Positions 5,736-8,448 of a DNA stretch of 8,448 nt are shown piece after piece (the stretch's first letter is position 1; the number at the start of each line of letters is the position of its first letter). The notes beneath the pieces were generated by a model. The model searched no databases. It had not been told where the DNA came from and worked only from the letters and a program-made list of their open reading frames with translations. The position numbers and the translations under genes were made by a program. This DNA comes from Burkholderiales bacterium (lineage in GTDB: Bacteria; Pseudomonadota; Gammaproteobacteria; Burkholderiales; Burkholderiaceae_A). The stretch covers positions 1 to 8,448 of the forward strand of contig JAURFZ010000056.1 of NCBI GenBank assembly GCA_030834045.1. Reading direction: 5' to 3'.

Positions 5736-6922
5736 TCTTCTTTCATCGAGGCTGCAACACGCTTGGTGAGCGGGTGCAGCAGGTAGTTCAACATGGTGCG
5801 ACTGCCAGTTTTAATAATGACCTCGGCTGGCATGCCCGGCTGCATCTCGCGTTTGCCCAGCATGTTGAGCCCCTCCGGGGTGATCACTGCGCGAGCCAAG
5901 TAATAAGGCTGTTGGGTAGCCGGGTCAATAAGTACGTCTTGGGAGACCGAGGTTAATACGCCATCCACCACCAACTGAGGCGCGTTCGAAAAGCCCGAGA
6001 AGCGAATGTCCACTGCATCACCCGTGGCGATGCGGTCAATGAACTGGGGGGCAACACGCGACTCAATGGTGAGGTCTTCGCCTTTCGGAACAATATCCAT
6101 GATGCGTTGCGCGGGTTGAATAACGGCGCCGACCGCGGCAATAGAAAGCCCAACCACCTGGCCATCGGCACTTGAACGAATTTCAAGACGTTCCAGGTCT
6201 TGCTCGGCTGCAGAGAGCCTTTGCTGGGCCGCTTTAATTTGGTGTTGCAGTTCAAGCAAGGCCTGATCGGTGCGTTGCTGGTTGGTGAGAATATCGCTAA
6301 TGCTGGTCATTACCTCGGCCTGCTGGCGCTCAAGCTGCAGCTGCTGCACCATGGGCGCAAAGCCGTCTTTCACAAGGCCACGCACGCCATTAAGTTCCTT
6401 CTCAATAAAGCCAAGCTGGTCGCCGCGGTTCTTTTCTGCGGCCTTTAAGCCCTGCAGCACGGCATTCTGGGCAATGACGTTTTCACGCAAGGCAGCAAGG
6501 TTCTGACGTGCGGCCTCGTAGTTGGCGCGTACCGTTGAGTCGTCAAGCCGCACCAGCAGCTGTCCGGCCTTTACTTGCTCGCCTTCGCGCACCAGCACCT
6601 CTTGCACCATGCCACCCTGAAGATGCTGCACCGTGCGTCGCTTGGTATCGATGGAGACCATGCCTTGGGTGGGCACGCCTTCGTCAAGCGGGGCAAGCGA
6701 GGCCCAGACCAGAAAGCCACCTAGACCAATTGCTAGCGTCCAGAGGCCAACGCGTGCGGCACGGCCGGAATCGGTGATGTCAGTGGTTTCGTCAGACTGG
6801 TTGAGGCCTGGGTCTGCGCCATCGGTAAGGCTTCCCCATCCGGGGCGGCCGGCTGCGCCTGTTTTAGTAGCCACCGTTTGGGCCTGGGCTTTTGCGCGTT
6901 GGATATAGGCAGGTGTTGTCAT
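5732..6922 (-). CDS. HlyD/PrtE-family periplasmic adaptor of a type I secretion system
   Basis: A 396-residue membrane-fusion protein. A cytoplasmic N-terminus of about 56 residues is followed by one transmembrane helix at about 57-77 (VGLWTLAIGLGGFLVWASL). The first lipoyl half-domain is at about 96-130 (VQHLQGGMVQEVLVREGEQV, then LLVRLDDS), and a coiled-coil hairpin at about 131-250 should meet the TolC channel. The second lipoyl half follows (EIRSSADGQVVGL), then a beta-barrel region at about 282-372 ending in MQPGMPAEVIIKTG, the HlyD-family signature. It lies 26 bases after the ABC transporter and overlaps the TolC-family gene by four bases. No clear Shine-Dalgarno precedes its ATG, so reinitiation after the upstream stop is likely. 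It should link the inner-membrane pump to the outer-membrane duct. Confidence 0.93.
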   Translation of the reverse strand: MTTPAYIQRAKAQAQTVATKTGAAGRPGWGSLTDGADPGLNQSDETTDITDSGRAARVGLWTLAIGLGGFLVWASLAPLDEGVPTQGMVSIDTKRRTVQHLQGGMVQEVLVREGEQVKAGQLLVRLDDSTVRANYEAARQNLAALRENVIAQNAVLQGLKAAEKNRGDQLGFIEKELNGVRGLVKDGFAPMVQQLQLERQQAEVMTSISDILTNQQRTDQALLELQHQIKAAQQRLSAAEQDLERLEIRSSADGQVVGLSIAAVGAVIQPAQRIMDIVPKGEDLTIESRVAPQFIDRIATGDAVDIRFSGFSNAPQLVVDGVLTSVSQDVLIDPATQQPYYLARAVITPEGLNMLGKREMQPGMPAEVIIKTGSRTMLNYLLHPLTKRVAASMKEE

Positions 6923-6948
6923 GATGAAGGTCTTTGGGTTTGGGTCGA

Positions 6949-8448
6949 TTAATGAGGGTCGTCGGATGACGAGTTGCTTGAGGCGTTGCTCGAGGCAGCA
7001 GCCGAGGCCTCTTGGTCTTGCCTAGCCTTGGTAAGCGCAGCAAGAACCCCGTCTTTGGGGCCGCTTGCCTGAACCTGGCCATCAGCAAGAATAAGAAGCC
7101 TGTCGGCAACTGCCATGACTTGGGGCCGATGCGAAATAAGGAAGATGGTCTTGCCCTGCTGTTTCATGAGCATGACGGCCTGCATCAGGGCCTTCTCGCC
7201 AACGTCGTCCAGGTTGGCATTGGGCTCATCGAGCACCACAAGCCGCGGGTCGCCATAGACGGCTCGGGCCAAGGCAATGCGTTGGCGCTGCCCGCCCGAT
7301 AAAATTCGGCCCGCCTCACCAATGGAGGTGTCGTAGCCCTTGGGCATGCGAAGAATCATTTCATGCAGGCCCGTGGCCTTTGCTGCTGTAACAACCTTCT
7401 CGGGCTCAACCTCGCCGAACCGTGCAATGTTCTCGGCAATGCTGCCATCAAAGAGCTCGATGTCCTGGGGAAGGTAGCCAATGTGAGGCCCAAGTTCGTC
7501 GCGGTCCCAGCCCGAGATGGGGCGCTCATCAAGCAGCACTTCGCCTGCCACCTGCGGCCATATGCCAACCACCACACGCGCCAGGGTTGATTTTCCCGAC
7601 CCCGAGGGGCCAAGCACCACCGTGACGGAGCCTGCAGGCGCAAGGTAGCTCACCCCTTTAAGTATGGGTTCTTCACGGCCATCGGCCGTGGCAATCACCT
7701 CGTTAAGCCGCATGACCCCCTCGGGGGCTGTACGCGACAAGGCACGGTCGCGCGCTGGAAAACGCACCATCAGCGTTTCCAGGCGCTTAAAGGCTTCGCG
7801 CGCACCCAAGAACTGTTTCCAACTTGTAACCAGCAGGTCAATTGGGGCAAGCGCACGGGTGGTGAGAATGTTGGCGGCAATCATGGCACCTGGCGTAATT
7901 TCACCAAGAATGACCAGGTAGGCACCCGCACCCAGCGAGAGCGATTGCTGCGTGTAACGAATGAATTTGCTGTAGCCCGTCATGCGGTGGGTCAGCGACT
8001 GGCTTTCACCGTGGGCTGCAAGGGTTTGCACTCGCTTGGTCTGCCAACGGGCCTGCAGGTTGCGTGTCATGCCAAGGGCCTCGAGCACCTCGGCACTGCG
8101 AACCTTGCTTTGCAAGAACTTCATTTCCTCGGTCTGCGCAAGCGAGGCCTTTTCGTTGGGCGCAAGGGTTCGGGAATGCCCAAGCCTTGCAAGCAGGGCC
8201 TGAACAATGACAAAGACAATGGCCATGTAGCCAAGAAACGGATGCAGTAAAAACAGCACTGCAATGTAAATGGGCGTCCAGGGCGTATCGAAGAAGGCAA
8301 TGATGCCGTTGCCTGTTAAGAACTGACGAAGCTCGGTCAGGTCGGCAAAGGCGCGTGCAGGGTTCTCTTTGGACTGCCGCAGGTACGACTCAAACACGCC
8401 GTTAAAGACCAGGCTGCTTAGCTGGTCGTCAAGCCGAACGCCTGCTCG
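6949..8448 (-). CDS. PrtD-type ABC transporter of a type I secretion system, 5' end outside the window
   Basis: The frame is open to the right edge (500 codons visible), so a GTG at 8397 is internal and the true start lies beyond 8448. Counting from the first visible codon, the membrane part covers about 1-215. It includes RAGVRLDDQLSSLVFNGVF, LTELRQFLTGNGIIAFFDTP and several hydrophobic spans, typical of PrtD-type pumps. The nucleotide-binding domain has Walker A (GPSGSGKST, 280-288), Q-loop (LPQD, Gln328), signature LSGGQ (383-387), Walker B (LVVLDEP, 403-409) and H-loop His440. All ATPase motifs are intact. PrtD proteins are usually about 550-600 residues, so some 70-90 N-terminal residues are missing, and I cannot tell if an extra N-terminal domain exists. 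The C-terminus is a low-complexity Ser/Asn/Ala tail. It drives export of a protein with a C-terminal signal, substrate not in view. Confidence 0.94.
   Translation of the reverse strand, partial: RAGVRLDDQLSSLVFNGVFESYLRQSKENPARAFADLTELRQFLTGNGIIAFFDTPWTPIYIAVLFLLHPFLGYMAIVFVIVQALLARLGHSRTLAPNEKASLAQTEEMKFLQSKVRSAEVLEALGMTRNLQARWQTKRVQTLAAHGESQSLTHRMTGYSKFIRYTQQSLSLGAGAYLVILGEITPGAMIAANILTTRALAPIDLLVTSWKQFLGAREAFKRLETLMVRFPARDRALSRTAPEGVMRLNEVIATADGREEPILKGVSYLAPAGSVTVVLGPSGSGKSTLARVVVGIWPQVAGEVLLDERPISGWDRDELGPHIGYLPQDIELFDGSIAENIARFGEVEPEKVVTAAKATGLHEMILRMPKGYDTSIGEAGRILSGGQRQRIALARAVYGDPRLVVLDEPNANLDDVGEKALMQAVMLMKQQGKTIFLISHRPQVMAVADRLLILADGQVQASGPKDGVLAALTKARQDQEASAAASSNASSNSSSDDPH
6973..6996. 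repeat. Two 12-bp tandem units in the tail of the ABC transporter gene
   Basis: Plus-strand units gttgcttgaggc (6973-6984) and gttgctcgaggc (6985-6996) differ at one base. On the minus strand each encodes Ala-Ser-Ser-Asn, within the Ser/Asn-rich tail that ends the protein. The unit is in frame and probably arose by local duplication. Confidence 0.85.

Noticed and set aside
8341..8397. GTG at 8397 as the start of the ABC transporter
   Set aside because: The same frame continues upstream to the edge with sequence typical of the family (RAGVRLDDQLSSLVFNG), so the GTG is an internal valine.

Overview
The window most resembles the chromosome of a Gram-negative proteobacterium, probably a beta- or gammaproteobacterium. 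It encodes outer-membrane barrels, a lipoprotein and a three-part envelope-spanning secretion system. By eye the GC content is in the high fifties of percent (not computed). Leucine is written as CTT unusually often for that composition. I cannot name the species. No rRNA, tRNA, insertion sequence, phage gene or CRISPR array was seen, and nearly every base lies in or between well-packed genes.

Layout. (1) Bases 1-1942, minus strand: an overlapping three-gene operon. It is transcribed right to left as a TlpA-like thioredoxin-fold protein, then a small DUF4266 lipoprotein ending in a glycine-rich Cys-Gly-Cys-Asn tail, then a DUF3570 outer-membrane-type protein that starts at GTG and runs off the left edge. 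(2) Bases 1943-1986: a 44-bp divergent gap holding both ribosome-binding sites. (3) Bases 1987-4224, plus strand: a 745-residue YjbH-family exopolysaccharide-associated outer-membrane protein, followed by a rho-independent terminator. (4) Bases 4281-8448, minus strand: a type I secretion operon, transcribed right to left as a PrtD-type ABC transporter (5' end outside the window), a HlyD/PrtE-type membrane-fusion adaptor, and a TolC-family outer-membrane channel.

How they work together. The type I genes supply all three parts of a channel that exports a protein with an uncleaved C-terminal signal directly out of the cell; no substrate gene is visible here. The YjbH protein suggests polysaccharide or biofilm-related surface work. 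TlpA, DUF4266 and DUF3570 look like one co-translated envelope module: a periplasmic thiol protein, a lipoprotein with a thiol tail, and an outer-membrane protein. Its biochemical role is not something I can state as known.

The most unusual details are four short repeats. A 17-bp exact direct repeat lies in the DUF4266 gene, 61 bp apart and read in different frames. Four 15-bp units extend the TolC signal peptide. Four 9-bp units form a linker in the YjbH protein. A 12-bp duplication lies in the tail of the ABC transporter.
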